Below, one piece after another: positions 1-7,896 of a stretch of DNA of 18,937 bases (positions are counted from its first letter, which is position 1; the number at the start of each line of letters is the position of its first letter). Source of the DNA: Bacteroidales bacterium UBA1757 (GTDB lineage: Bacteria; Bacteroidota; Bacteroidia; Bacteroidales; UBA1402); NCBI GenBank assembly GCA_002315625.1, contig DCHH01000128.1, positions 342 to 19,278 of the forward strand, given 5' to 3'. The notes beneath the pieces were generated by a model. The model was not told where the DNA came from and searched no databases. It was given only the letters and a program-made list of their open reading frames with translations. The position numbers and the translations under genes are program-made.

Positions 1-36
1 TGGCGGCAGGTGGTTGCCCTACCTCCGGTAAAAAAC

Positions 37-70
37 AAAAAAAACAGAGGCCCGGGATTCCGGACCTCTG
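37..70 (-). terminator. Rho-independent terminator of the outer-membrane barrel gene
   Basis: Read on the minus strand, an 11-bp stem (CAGAGGTCCGG / CCGGGCCTCTG, loop AATC) is followed directly by eight T. The one non-Watson-Crick pair is G-T on the minus strand but a C/A mismatch on the plus strand, which shows that the minus strand is the functional direction. It lies 34 nt past the stop of the barrel gene that ends at 105. Confidence 0.85.
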
Positions 71-104
71 CTGTTAAAGCACAAAGGCGCAAAAATACAC
101 CAAA

Positions 105-749
105 TTACAAGAAGAACCAGGCAAGGCTGATGCTAAAGTTGCGATCCTTCATACCGGCCCACATGCCTTCAAAATCGGCAGCCTTCAATTCATTGATACC
201 GAAATCATATTTTGCGGAGAGCTGGAAAGAGAAAATCTCCACACCGGCGCCTACACCGATACCCCACTCGAACTTATTGAGATCAAACTGTTCCTGCGAG
301 ATGCCGGGAATAGCCTTGAAGGTATCATAAATGCTAGCAGTATTATCAGAGAGGACATATGAGAAATACGGACCAGCCTGAATAAACACGCGGGCAAGCT
401 TGCCGATGTTCAGACCTGCCTGAAGATTGACGGGAACTTCCAGACGGGTTGTTGACAGCTTGATATCGCCGACACCCGGAAGAATATCCTCCGACTGAAC
501 CGTAGCATCACGGAATGAAAGAAGAACTTCCGGCTGCAGAGAGACAATCTTCTTCTGACCGAAACCGAAGTTGAAAGCCACACCGCCCTGGAAATTGGCA
601 GCGCTCTTAATGCTGGCCAAAAGATTGTCCTGAGCATCATTCAGCGAGGAAATATTCGCACCAGCCTTGATACCAAACCACTTTGCCTGTGACTCGACTG
701 AGACCAGACTCATAACGGCCACGAGGACCAGAACCAAAGATTTTTTCAT
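105..749 (-). CDS. Outer-membrane beta-barrel protein, PorT-like family
   Basis: This 214-residue protein starts with a Sec signal peptide: MKKS, a hydrophobic stretch at about 5-18, and cleavage near the SQA at 20-22. The mature part alternates polar and hydrophobic residues in short strands (for example FGIKAGANIS, NLQAGLNIG, GVGAGVEIFSFQLSAKY) and ends in an aromatic/hydrophobic strand, FSISLAWFFL. These are the hallmarks of small 8-strand barrels of the OMP_b-brl_2/PorT type that are common in Bacteroidetes. The ligand or role cannot be read from sequence. It appears monocistronic, with a strong terminator just downstream and a -7 box upstream. PorT proper acts in type IX secretion, but this family is broad and I do not claim that function. 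Confidence 0.8.
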   Translation of the reverse strand: MKKSLVLVLVAVMSLVSVESQAKWFGIKAGANISSLNDAQDNLLASIKSAANFQGGVAFNFGFGQKKIVSLQPEVLLSFRDATVQSEDILPGVGDIKLSTTRLEVPVNLQAGLNIGKLARVFIQAGPYFSYVLSDNTASIYDTFKAIPGISQEQFDLNKFEWGIGVGAGVEIFSFQLSAKYDFGINELKAADFEGMWAGMKDRNFSISLAWFFL

Positions 750-778
750 TTTTATCTGAATTTAAAAGTGAATATTCT

Positions 779-864
779 ACAAAAACACCAAAAGCCGCTT
801 CAAAAACACCAAAAACCGCCACTAAAACGCCAGCAAAAGCCGCTACAAAAACATCGCAAAGATA
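779..864. repeat. Imperfect tandem repeats in the leader of the barrel gene
   Basis: About four degenerate units of 20-23 bp lie head to tail, with boundaries near 779, 801, 824 and 845. Each carries a CAAAA-rich half, and the first three also carry an AAAGCCGCT- or AAACCGCCA-like half. On the minus strand they read as alternating T/G-rich segments in the probable 5' untranslated region of the gene starting at 749. No protein can be read through them in a convincing frame. Confidence 0.6.
857..864 (-). promoter_or_regulatory. Candidate -7 box for the barrel gene
   Basis: The minus-strand sequence TATCTTTG is an exact match to the Bacteroidetes -7 consensus TAnnTTTG. No TTTG is seen at the usual 19-21 bp upstream, so only half of the promoter is supported. 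Transcription would start near 851 and run through the tandem repeats. Confidence 0.4.
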
Positions 865-876
865 ATCAAAAACTTA

Positions 877-1545
877 TCATTTTCGTTTCCAGGGCGCCGA
901 AACATTATCCGGCACTAACACCTGACAAGCCAGTGCGCAGGCCACTCCAATAAGCGACCCGACCTCGACATCCAGCAGGAAATGCTGTGAAAGATACAGG
1001 CGTGAATAGGAAGCCACAGCCGCAAATACAAGCCAGAACACCTTCCAAACGGGCTTCTTTGCAAACATTGCCAGACAGGCACAAATGGCAAACACACCGC
1101 AGGCATGACCCGACGGAAAACTGTGCCAGGAGTGCATGTGGATACCATCCACTACGTGAAACGGTCCGCCGTCACTCGGTGCAATACCGTTCTCGGCATA
1201 CTGAACAAGGACATTGAAAAACACCTTGGGACGGGGCATATCAAACACCACCCGTTTGAAAAACTGAACCAGCAGCCACGAGGAAAGCGAAGCCGCCGTA
1301 GCCACGAGTCCCTTCCGGAACGACATGATAAACAGAATGATGCAGACAGGGACAATCACCGTAAAAGTTCCCGCCTGCGTGATGCATTTGAAGAAAAAGT
1401 CCCCAAAAGCGCAATAGTGCCGGTTGATTGCCATGTGTATGTCGCCCTTTGGCACCGTAATAAGCACGACGGCACAAAGCACAAACAACAGTATGTATGG
1501 CCAATAAAACCAGCGGTTTTCTCCAAAAACCTTTTTGCAGTCCAT
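877..1545 (-). CDS. PAP2-superfamily membrane phosphatase
   Basis: This 222-residue integral membrane protein has several hydrophobic segments (about 14-31, 60-77, 80-96, 148-162, 167-180 and 195-210). Catalytic motifs of the PAP2/acid phosphatase superfamily are visible. Motif 2 is PSGH at 144-147. Motif 3 is S181-R182 with the nucleophile-activating H188 and D192. Motif 1 is the region K97-R98 to R105-P106; with the usual six-residue spacing its first basic residue would be R98 rather than lysine. Such enzymes dephosphorylate lipid phosphates such as undecaprenyl pyrophosphate, phosphatidylglycerol phosphate or lipid A; the substrate here is undetermined. It lies 9 bp downstream of nadC on the same strand, so it is probably co-transcribed. 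Confidence 0.88.
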   Translation of the reverse strand: MDCKKVFGENRWFYWPYILLFVLCAVVLITVPKGDIHMAINRHYCAFGDFFFKCITQAGTFTVIVPVCIILFIMSFRKGLVATAASLSSWLLVQFFKRVVFDMPRPKVFFNVLVQYAENGIAPSDGGPFHVVDGIHMHSWHSFPSGHACGVFAICACLAMFAKKPVWKVFWLVFAAVASYSRLYLSQHFLLDVEVGSLIGVACALACQVLVPDNVSAPWKRK

Positions 1546-1554
1546 ACCTTCCTC

Positions 1555-2397
1555 TTATTTCTTGGCCTTAAATGACATATCCAGCCCCTTGACGGAGTGG
1601 GTCAGGGCTCCGACAGAGATAAAATCGACACCGCACTCAGCATACGAGCGAAGCGTATCAATGGTAATGCCGCCCGACGATTCGGTCTCGAAACGTCCTC
1701 CGATACGCCTGACAGCCTCACGTGTCAGTTCCGGCGTGAAATTGTCAAGCATGATGCGATCCACCTGGCCGATAGCCAGAACCTGCTCCAGCTCATCAAG
1801 GTTGCGCACCTCGATTTCAATCTTTATACTCTCCCGATTGATGTCTTTCAGATACTTACGGGCACGAAGGATAGCCTTGTCGATGCCACCGGCAAAATCG
1901 ACATGGTTGTCCTTGAGAAGAATCATGTCGTACAGGCCCATCCGGTGGTTGCTGCCGCCGCCCAGAACGACCGCCTGTTTTTCGATTGCACGAAGTCCTG
2001 GCAATGTCTTACGGGTATCTATCACCTTGGTTTTCAAGCCTTCAAGACGCTGCACATAGCGATGGGTAGTGGTGGCAATACCGCTCATGTGCTGCATCAG
2101 GTTGAGCATAAGCCGCTCTGTCTGAAGCAGTGAACGGATGCGTCCCTCCGTCTCGAATACAATGTCACCCGGTTTAACAGGCGAACCGTCCGGAATGAAA
2201 ACAGTGGTTTTGAGTTCGGGGTCGAACTCTCGGAACACCTCTAATGCCACATCGACACCGGCCACAATACCTTCTTCCTTGATAATGAGCCGTGAACAGC
2301 CCATTGCATCCTCAGGAATACAACAGAGTGTAGTATGGTCGCCCTCACCGATATCCTCGATGAAGGAATTCTTAATCAATACATCTAAATCGTACAT
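1555..2397 (-). CDS. nadC: Nicotinate-nucleotide pyrophosphorylase (carboxylating)
   Basis: This protein is quinolinate phosphoribosyltransferase: it converts quinolinate plus PRPP to nicotinate mononucleotide, CO2 and pyrophosphate in de novo NAD synthesis. Its 280 residues match the normal family length. Visible signatures are DTRKT at 127-131, H151-R152 (substrate carboxylate binding), KDNH at 162-165, the IEIEV strand with E195, D218, and the phosphate-binding SGG at 241-243 with VGALTHS at 262-268. The N-terminal part (1-110) is the alpha/beta sandwich and the remainder the barrel. It sits 8 bp after the kinase-DUF4301 gene and 9 bp before the PAP2 gene, so all three are likely one transcript. 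nadA and nadB are not in the window. Confidence 0.97.
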   Translation of the reverse strand: MYDLDVLIKNSFIEDIGEGDHTTLCCIPEDAMGCSRLIIKEEGIVAGVDVALEVFREFDPELKTTVFIPDGSPVKPGDIVFETEGRIRSLLQTERLMLNLMQHMSGIATTTHRYVQRLEGLKTKVIDTRKTLPGLRAIEKQAVVLGGGSNHRMGLYDMILLKDNHVDFAGGIDKAILRARKYLKDINRESIKIEIEVRNLDELEQVLAIGQVDRIMLDNFTPELTREAVRRIGGRFETESSGGITIDTLRSYAECGVDFISVGALTHSVKGLDMSFKAKK

Positions 2398-2405
2398 AGA
2401 AGTTA

Positions 2406-4478
2406 TTATTGATGGTTTTCTCTCAAAAGGTCATTGACAGTCTTTACCGGGTTGAACGTGATTACGGGAACCTCGACGAAAACAGTGTTCCAATCACTCA
2501 TAGCGCCGTTCCAAAGTCCCGGAAGCTCCAAAGCCTTAAGTTCCTGACCGTTCTTCGACTTGCTTGAAATGAAGCCCGTCTGCTTATCCACAAATTCAGG
2601 AAGATTGAACTTCTCGCCTCTGTAATTCCTGATTGCGCAAACCAGATCGACGGGATTGAAATGGGTCCCCTCTTTGAACATTTTCAGACTCTCAGGGTCT
2701 TTCTGGTCAATCTGCGAACTCTCGAGAATCTGGAGCGAAACGGTACCGTCGGCGTTGTAGGCAAGGAACGGGCCGCCACCGGGTTCTCCCTCATTGCGCA
2801 CCATTCCGCAGACCCTCATCGGGCGGTTCAGTTTCTTCTTCAGATAGACAGCCAGCTCGGAATCCTCCATAAACGACACTTCCGGATGAGAAGTGAAGAG
2901 TTTTTCCTGCATGAATTGGTCAATCTCAAGTAACTGAGAATGAGTATAGTTACCAGAGTCAAGCAATCTGAGGTACTCAAAAGCCTTTGCCTGAAGCGTA
3001 ACCAGCAAGCCGGCAATAAGCCTCTTGTAACGGACGGTCGGCTCCTTCAGACGGTCTGGCACCACATTGTCGATATTCTTGATAAAGACCACATCGGCCT
3101 GCAGGTCATTCAGGTTCTCTATCAGGGCACCATGACCGCCGGGACGGAACAGCAGCTTGCCGTTGTCACGGAAGGGACGGTTGTTGCTGTCGGCAGCTAT
3201 CGTATCGGTCGAAGGCTTCTGCTCCGAGAAACTCACATGGAAACTGACTCCATATACAGCTTCGACATCCGCACGAGCCTTCCCGATAGCCTGCTCGAAC
3301 AAAGCCTTGTGCTCCGGAGAGACCGTAAAGTGAAGATACACATTGTTTTGCAAATCTTTGGCATACAAAGCTCCCTCCACAAGATGCTCCACGGCCGCCT
3401 TACGAGCTCCCTGAGGATACGAATGGAAAGTCAGCAGTCCCTTTGGCAGCGAACCATAATTCAATCCCTTGGCAGTCAAAAGATTATCAACGATTGTCTT
3501 ATACTGCCCGTCAGCCGCTAATATCTCAAGGCTCTTTCCTTCATTAGCAAGACATACATCATCCAGTTCCTTGCTGAATGCAAAATCGGCACAATGTATG
3601 GCAAAATTCTGCTCAAAAGGTGTTGAAGGGGCATCGTAATCGGCTCCAAGATAGGCGAACAGGTCCTTGAACATACGGGATGCTGCTCCCGATGCCGGTA
3701 CAAACTTGACCACCCGGCGGCCGGGCTGCTCCGCATATTGCGTCCACGCCTCCTGCAAGGCGGCCTCCTCGTCAGGAGTAAAGGTTACAACCCCCTTGCC
3801 CACCGTTGCCGAGCCAGCCAGTTTCAGAAAAGGAAATCCAGTCTCAAAACACTTCAACTGGTTAGCGACTTGAGAGACGGTCTGCCCTTTTGCAACTATC
3901 TGACAGACATCGTCCTCGGTAAATGAAGAGACTAAATTATATGCAGACAGGATGCGGTCGGCAACCTCTTCCGGTGAAATATTCGTTGTGTCAATGACCA
4001 GGTCATAGTGGTTAAGGTCACGATAGACAACGTCGTATAGTTTCTTGAACCGGCGGGCCTCAACAGCCTGACGCTCAAGCAGATTCTCGACTTCCCTGTC
4101 CAAGGTTTGAGCCTCAGCCTCGCCCGTACGTGCAGTGTCAGACATTACCCGCTTGGCAGCCTCCTGTGTATCGACAGTAAGGAACACCTTATATGAGGAG
4201 GGTACGAAATGCCATGCCAGACGCGAATCAAGGATGTAGTGCTTGTCGCTTTCGCGGTCATTTTCAATGCCTTTCAGGTAGCCGTCGATGTAATCGTCAA
4301 TAGCATTGGTCGTCTCCGAGAAATGGTTCATCTGGAGGGTATCCATCCCTTTCTCGGCCGCCAGTTTGCGCTGCAGCGACCCTGTTGAAAAATACTCAAA
4401 CGTCGTTCGGCCACAGATAATCTTCGCCACTGTGCTTTTGCCGCTTCCAAGGTCTCCGGTAATTGATATGTGTTTCAT
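2406..4478 (-). CDS. Cytidylate-kinase-like domain fused to DUF4301
   Basis: This 690-residue protein has two parts. Residues 1 to about 185 resemble the short (archaeal-type) CMP/dCMP kinases: P-loop GDLGSGKST at 8-16, FSTGSLQRKLAAEKGM at 30-45, a central region rich in charged helices, and VIDTTNISPEEV at 161-172. Residues from about 186 to 690 are a DUF4301 domain, with PASGAASRM at 261-269, FRPGGHGALIENLNDL at 444-459, FIKNIDNVV at 465-473 and RNEGEPGGGPF at 561-571. These loops recall the nucleotide-binding loops of sugar-nucleotide pyrophosphorylases, but that is inference; no substrate is known to me. It is the first gene of a group with nadC and the PAP2 gene, read from a promoter at 4497-4528. 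No frameshift is seen across the domain junction. Confidence 0.85.
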   Translation of the reverse strand: MKHISITGDLGSGKSTVAKIICGRTTFEYFSTGSLQRKLAAEKGMDTLQMNHFSETTNAIDDYIDGYLKGIENDRESDKHYILDSRLAWHFVPSSYKVFLTVDTQEAAKRVMSDTARTGEAEAQTLDREVENLLERQAVEARRFKKLYDVVYRDLNHYDLVIDTTNISPEEVADRILSAYNLVSSFTEDDVCQIVAKGQTVSQVANQLKCFETGFPFLKLAGSATVGKGVVTFTPDEEAALQEAWTQYAEQPGRRVVKFVPASGAASRMFKDLFAYLGADYDAPSTPFEQNFAIHCADFAFSKELDDVCLANEGKSLEILAADGQYKTIVDNLLTAKGLNYGSLPKGLLTFHSYPQGARKAAVEHLVEGALYAKDLQNNVYLHFTVSPEHKALFEQAIGKARADVEAVYGVSFHVSFSEQKPSTDTIAADSNNRPFRDNGKLLFRPGGHGALIENLNDLQADVVFIKNIDNVVPDRLKEPTVRYKRLIAGLLVTLQAKAFEYLRLLDSGNYTHSQLLEIDQFMQEKLFTSHPEVSFMEDSELAVYLKKKLNRPMRVCGMVRNEGEPGGGPFLAYNADGTVSLQILESSQIDQKDPESLKMFKEGTHFNPVDLVCAIRNYRGEKFNLPEFVDKQTGFISSKSKNGQELKALELPGLWNGAMSDWNTVFVEVPVITFNPVKTVNDLLRENHQ

Positions 4479-4484
4479 TTTTGA

Positions 4485-4522
4485 ATATTATTGGCACAAA
4501 GATATATTATTGGCACAAAGAT
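4485..4522. repeat. Perfect 19-bp tandem duplication carrying a promoter -7 box
   Basis: Two identical 19-bp copies, 4485-4503 and 4504-4522, lie between engB and the fusion gene. Each contains ATTATTGGCACAAAGAT and, with the following base, a minus-strand TATCTTTG -7 box (4497-4504 and 4516-4523). Confidence 0.95.
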
Positions 4523-4528
4523 AACAAA
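4497..4528 (-). promoter_or_regulatory. Promoter of the kinase-DUF4301 / nadC / PAP2 group
   Basis: On the minus strand, TTTG (4525-4528) is followed by 20 bp and TATCTTTG (4497-4504). This is an exact Bacteroidetes sigma-ABfr arrangement. Transcription would begin near 4490, leaving a very short leader before the ATG at 4478. The second -7 copy (4516-4523) has no TTTG at the right distance. Confidence 0.7.
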
Positions 4529-4531
4529 AAA

Positions 4532-5125
4532 CTATGATTTCAGGATGGTGTCGATGTAGCTGAGCAGCTCTTCCCTACCCTGCCGCTTCTCAGAAGAGGT
4601 GACAAAAATCGGGGGAAGCTCCTCCCAGGATTCGAGAAGGCGGGTACGGTATGCCTCAAGATTGCGTTGCAGCTGGGCATTCGACAGCCCGTCAGACTTG
4701 GTGAAGACAATTGAAAAAGGGATGCCCCCCTCACCGAGGAAATCCATGAAATCGATGTCAATCTGCTGTGGCTCAATACGTGAATCGACAAGGACGAACA
4801 GATTGTAGAGCGTTTCGCGCTTCTCAACATAATCGGTAATCATCTTGTGGAGTTTCTCGCGCTCACGCGGCGGTATCTTGGCATATCCATAACCGGGCAA
4901 ATCGACGATGTACCATTTCTTATTAACGAGGAAATGGTTAATTAGCAACGTCTTGCCAGGCTTGGAAGAGGTCTTTGCCAGACCATCGTGATTGGCGAGC
5001 ATATTGATAAGAGACGACTTTCCCACATTCGACCTTCCGATAAATGCGAACTCCGGAAGCCCGTCGGCGGGGCAGCGTTCATACGATGTATTACTGATAA
5101 CAAATGTAGCAGTCTTTATTTCCAT
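4532..5125 (-). CDS. engB: Ribosome-biogenesis GTP-binding protein YihA/YsxC (EngB)
   Basis: This 197-residue P-loop GTPase of the TRAFAC class acts in assembly of the large ribosomal subunit. All G motifs are present: G1 GRSNVGKSS at 30-38, switch I region with KPGKT at 55-59, G3 DLPGYGYAK at 75-83, G4 TKSD at 142-145 and G5 TSSEKRQG at 176-183. The length is normal for the family. The start codon overlaps the last 10 bases of the upstream symporter gene, which indicates translational coupling. The stop lies four bases from the -33 box of the next transcription unit. Confidence 0.96.
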   Translation of the reverse strand: MEIKTATFVISNTSYERCPADGLPEFAFIGRSNVGKSSLINMLANHDGLAKTSSKPGKTLLINHFLVNKKWYIVDLPGYGYAKIPPREREKLHKMITDYVEKRETLYNLFVLVDSRIEPQQIDIDFMDFLGEGGIPFSIVFTKSDGLSNAQLQRNLEAYRTRLLESWEELPPIFVTSSEKRQGREELLSYIDTILKS

Positions 5126-6537
5126 AGCAATAATCCTGTGAAAGTAATAAGGCCGTTGATCATGAGCAGTTCATAGCCAAAGGAATAGTTAAGATATGTC
5201 GTGCTAAGATACTGAAGCAGCGCACAGATGAGGGGCGACACGATTGCAACAAAGGGGACAGCGCGGTCATTTACAGGACGTTTCGTCAGCAGACCGAAGG
5301 CAAACAGTCCTAATAACGGCCCGTAAGTATAACCAGCAATTACATAGATCGCATCCAGCAGGCTCGTATTGTTCACTGCCCGAATCACAAGCAGAATCAG
5401 CAGCATTGCCACCGCCACCCCTATATGAACCCGGCGACGAAGCCTGACATCATCTTTTTTCTCAAGCAAATCAACACAGAATGAGGTAGTTAGCGCCGTC
5501 ATTGCGGAGTCGGCAGAAGAGAAGGAGGCCGAAATAATCCCAATCATGAAAAACAGAGTGACCAACGGGCCAAGAAATCCCTTTGCCGCAAAAGTTGGGA
5601 GAATGTCGTCCGATGCCTGCGGTAGGACATAACCCTTGCTTTGTGCAAAAACGATGAGCAGAGTCCCGAGGCAAAGGAACAGGAAATTGACCGGCAGGAA
5701 TGTAAAACCGTAGGTGTAAATATTACGCTTCGCATCCTTCAAACTATTAATACTCAAGTTCTTCTGCATCATATCCTGATCCAGTCCGGTCATGACGAGG
5801 GCTATGAAAATACCGCTCAGGAACTGCTTGACGAAGTGCTGCTTGCTTCCCCAGTCGTGCCACTCAAACAGTTTGAAATGGCTATCGGACGCAATCGTCC
5901 TCCAAGTGTCACCCATCCCCATGCCCATCGACTTTGCCAACTGTACGATAATCAGCACCATAGCCGTAAGCAGGCAGATGGTCTGGAACAGGTCGGTCCA
6001 CACGATTGTCTTGATGCCGCTACGACGTGTGTAGAGCCATATCATCAGGATTATTGTAGCGGCCGTCACGGGAAATGGAATATTCCAGTCGTCGAAAAGG
6101 AAGGTCTGCAGGATTATTACGACCACATAGAGACGTGCCGCAGCACCGATTATTTTCGAGAGGAAAAAGAACGACGAGCCCGTCTTGCGGGAACGGGGCC
6201 CGAAGCGCTTGCCCAGGAATGCGTATATGCTCGGCTCCCCAATCCGATAGTAAAGTGGCAGTAAGATATTGGCAATCAGCAGATAACCAACGAAGAAACC
6301 GAGGACTGTCTGGATATAGAGAAAACCGTTGTCGCGCACCATTCCCGGCACCGAGACGAACGTAACCCCAGAAAGGGATGCTCCCACCATTCCGATTGCA
6401 ACCACCCACCACGGGGAGCGCCGGTTGCCCAGGAAAAAGCCGTTGTTGTCCTGCTGCCGGTTCTGTGGCAGAAGGGAAATGGCGTATAGCAGTGCAAAAT
6501 AGGCGACCAGCAGACCGACCGTTACAAGTGGATTCAT
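5116..6537 (-). CDS. Sodium:solute symporter (SSS family)
   Basis: This 473-residue inner-membrane transporter has about 12-13 hydrophobic helices and belongs to the LeuT-fold SSS family. Family signatures are GASLSGVTFVSVPG at 52-65 (the unwound first helix region), the long helix at 130-147, GIKTIVWTDLFQ at 174-185, MTGLDQDMMQKNLS at 249-262, and SASFSSADSAMTALTTSF at 336-353, which contains the serines expected at the Na2 sodium site. It would import a solute by coupling to sodium; the solute cannot be inferred. It ends inside the start of engB (10-bp overlap). A minus-strand TATTTTTG lies upstream at 6555-6562. Confidence 0.93.
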   Translation of the reverse strand: MNPLVTVGLLVAYFALLYAISLLPQNRQQDNNGFFLGNRRSPWWVVAIGMVGASLSGVTFVSVPGMVRDNGFLYIQTVLGFFVGYLLIANILLPLYYRIGEPSIYAFLGKRFGPRSRKTGSSFFFLSKIIGAAARLYVVVIILQTFLFDDWNIPFPVTAATIILMIWLYTRRSGIKTIVWTDLFQTICLLTAMVLIIVQLAKSMGMGMGDTWRTIASDSHFKLFEWHDWGSKQHFVKQFLSGIFIALVMTGLDQDMMQKNLSINSLKDAKRNIYTYGFTFLPVNFLFLCLGTLLIVFAQSKGYVLPQASDDILPTFAAKGFLGPLVTLFFMIGIISASFSSADSAMTALTTSFCVDLLEKKDDVRLRRRVHIGVAVAMLLILLVIRAVNNTSLLDAIYVIAGYTYGPLLGLFAFGLLTKRPVNDRAVPFVAIVSPLICALLQYLSTTYLNYSFGYELLMINGLITFTGLLLWK

Positions 6538-6554
6538 AGTGACGTTTTGACATA

Positions 6555-6562
6555 CAAAAATA
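6555..6562 (-). promoter_or_regulatory. Candidate -7 box for the symporter-engB unit
   Basis: The minus-strand TATTTTTG fits TAnnTTTG exactly and lies 18 bp before the symporter start. A -33 TTTG at the proper distance is not visible, so this is a half-supported promoter. Confidence 0.4.
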
Positions 6563-6628
6563 CGATGATTTTCTTAAAAAACAGGTATAAAGCATCCCGC
6601 AATAGGCGAAAAATCACGCAGGAATCGC

Positions 6629-6636
6629 TACCTTTG
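6629..6636 (+). promoter_or_regulatory. Candidate -7 box for the recR unit
   Basis: TACCTTTG is an exact match to the -7 consensus and lies 20 bp before the recR start. The region 19-21 bp upstream has no TTTG. It is divergent from the symporter promoter in a 119-bp intergenic space. Confidence 0.45.
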
Positions 6637-6656
6637 CCCTCGACAAAAGCAATCAC

Positions 6657-7268
6657 ATGCAAGACTCCTACCCATCACAACTGCTTGAAGATGCCGTGCA
6701 GGCCTTTTCCAAGCTTCCGGGCATCGGCAAGAAAACCGCCCTGAGACTGGTTCTCCACCTGCTCAGACAGACCGACAGCGATGTTGAGGAGTTTTCCACC
6801 GCCCTGCTGCGGCTCAAGAAAGAGGTTCACTACTGCACCTGCTGCCATAACATCTCCGATACCGAGAAATGTGCAATCTGCAGCGACCCGAGGCGTGATG
6901 CCTCAACCATCTGTGTGGTTGAAAACGTCAAGGAGGTGATGGCAGTCGAAGCCACCCGCCAGTTCAACGGGCTCTACCATGTTCTGGGCGGTCTGATTGC
7001 CCCGATGGACGGCATCGGTCCCTCCGAACTTGAAATCCAGTCGCTTGTCGAGCGGGTTGCAGCCGGCGGAATCCAGGAGGTCATCCTGGCTCTGGCTGCC
7101 ACAAGCGAGGGTGACGCCACCTCATTCTTTATTTTCCGCCGCCTTCAGCCATACCCCGTGAAACTCTCCGTCATCGCACGCGGCATAGCCGTTGGAGACG
7201 AACTGGAATACGCCGACGAAGTGACCCTCGGCCGCTCCATCCTGAACAGAACACCATTCAAGAACTAA
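6657..7268 (+). CDS. recR: Recombination mediator RecR
   Basis: This 203-residue protein works with RecO (and RecF) to load RecA onto SSB-coated single-stranded DNA in gap repair. Domains in order are a helix-hairpin-helix (PGIGKKTALR at 21-30), a four-cysteine zinc finger with C60, C63, C72 and C75, and a TOPRIM domain from about residue 82 with the conserved E89 in VVEN and GGLIAPMDGIGP at 111-122. The start gives the normal family N-terminus, MQDSYPSQLLE. It is followed after 4 bp by a membrane protein gene, so the two are probably co-transcribed. Confidence 0.97.
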   Translation: MQDSYPSQLLEDAVQAFSKLPGIGKKTALRLVLHLLRQTDSDVEEFSTALLRLKKEVHYCTCCHNISDTEKCAICSDPRRDASTICVVENVKEVMAVEATRQFNGLYHVLGGLIAPMDGIGPSELEIQSLVERVAAGGIQEVILALAATSEGDATSFFIFRRLQPYPVKLSVIARGIAVGDELEYADEVTLGRSILNRTPFKN

Positions 7269-7272
7269 GATA

Positions 7273-7896
7273 ATGAAGAAAGCCGAACCACAAGAACTGA
7301 CACAGGAGGTCATGCAGATAAAGTCAATTGTCCGCGACCTGAAGTTTCACTACTACATTTCCGCCATCCTGATGGCCGCATTCGGTGTCGCCGTCAACCG
7401 TGGGCTCATCCCCCACCACAACATTTTCCCCGAAGGAAAAGGAATCATTGCCCAGACAATCTTCATGATTCTGGTCCTGCTATGTATTCCCCTGCTGCTC
7501 AAGTGGTTCAATAACCAGACAAAGAAACTCAAGAAGCTTGAGACCTTGGACGGGAGGCTTTCGGGCTACAGGAAATATTACAAGATTCGGATTTACGCCT
7601 TTGACGTTATGGCCATTGTGGCCCTGACCTTTGCAGTCCTTAGCGAAATGAAGCAGGCCATCATGTTCTTCATGATGATTTTCCTCTTCTATTTCTTCTT
7701 CCTGCCCGGTTTCACCCCCCTTATCCGCGACCTCGACCTCAACGAGGACGGCAGTTTCTACGACCCCGACAAGAGCTACAACGTGCACGACACTATAGCC
7801 CCGGCAGAGGGTGAGCAGACCGCAGATGACGATGACGACGATTTCATTCCCAAGAATCCAAACCGCGACAGCACACGAGTATCGCGTCCGTTATAA
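7273..7896 (+). CDS. Hypothetical four-helix membrane protein with acidic tail
   Basis: I do not recognise a characterised family. The 207 residues show a charged N-terminus, likely membrane helices at about 28-44, 58-77, 108-124 and 126-146, a basic stretch between helices 2 and 3 (KKLKKLETLDGRLSGYRKYY), and an acidic, probably cytoplasmic C-terminus with six aspartates at 185-190. It starts 4 bp after recR. Its last codons (STRVSRPL, 200-207) lie in the first of three tandem 29-bp repeats that continue to the next gene, so its present C-terminus may have been shaped by that repeat. Confidence 0.75.
   Translation: MKKAEPQELTQEVMQIKSIVRDLKFHYYISAILMAAFGVAVNRGLIPHHNIFPEGKGIIAQTIFMILVLLCIPLLLKWFNNQTKKLKKLETLDGRLSGYRKYYKIRIYAFDVMAIVALTFAVLSEMKQAIMFFMMIFLFYFFFLPGFTPLIRDLDLNEDGSFYDPDKSYNVHDTIAPAEGEQTADDDDDDFIPKNPNRDSTRVSRPL

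Noticed and set aside
2940..3521. 193-codon open frame on the plus strand
   Set aside because: It is antisense to the kinase-DUF4301 gene and shows no domain.
5641..6264. 207-codon open frame on the plus strand
   Set aside because: It is antisense to the sodium:solute symporter, whose membrane helices and signature motifs are clear. The plus-strand translation is charged and featureless.
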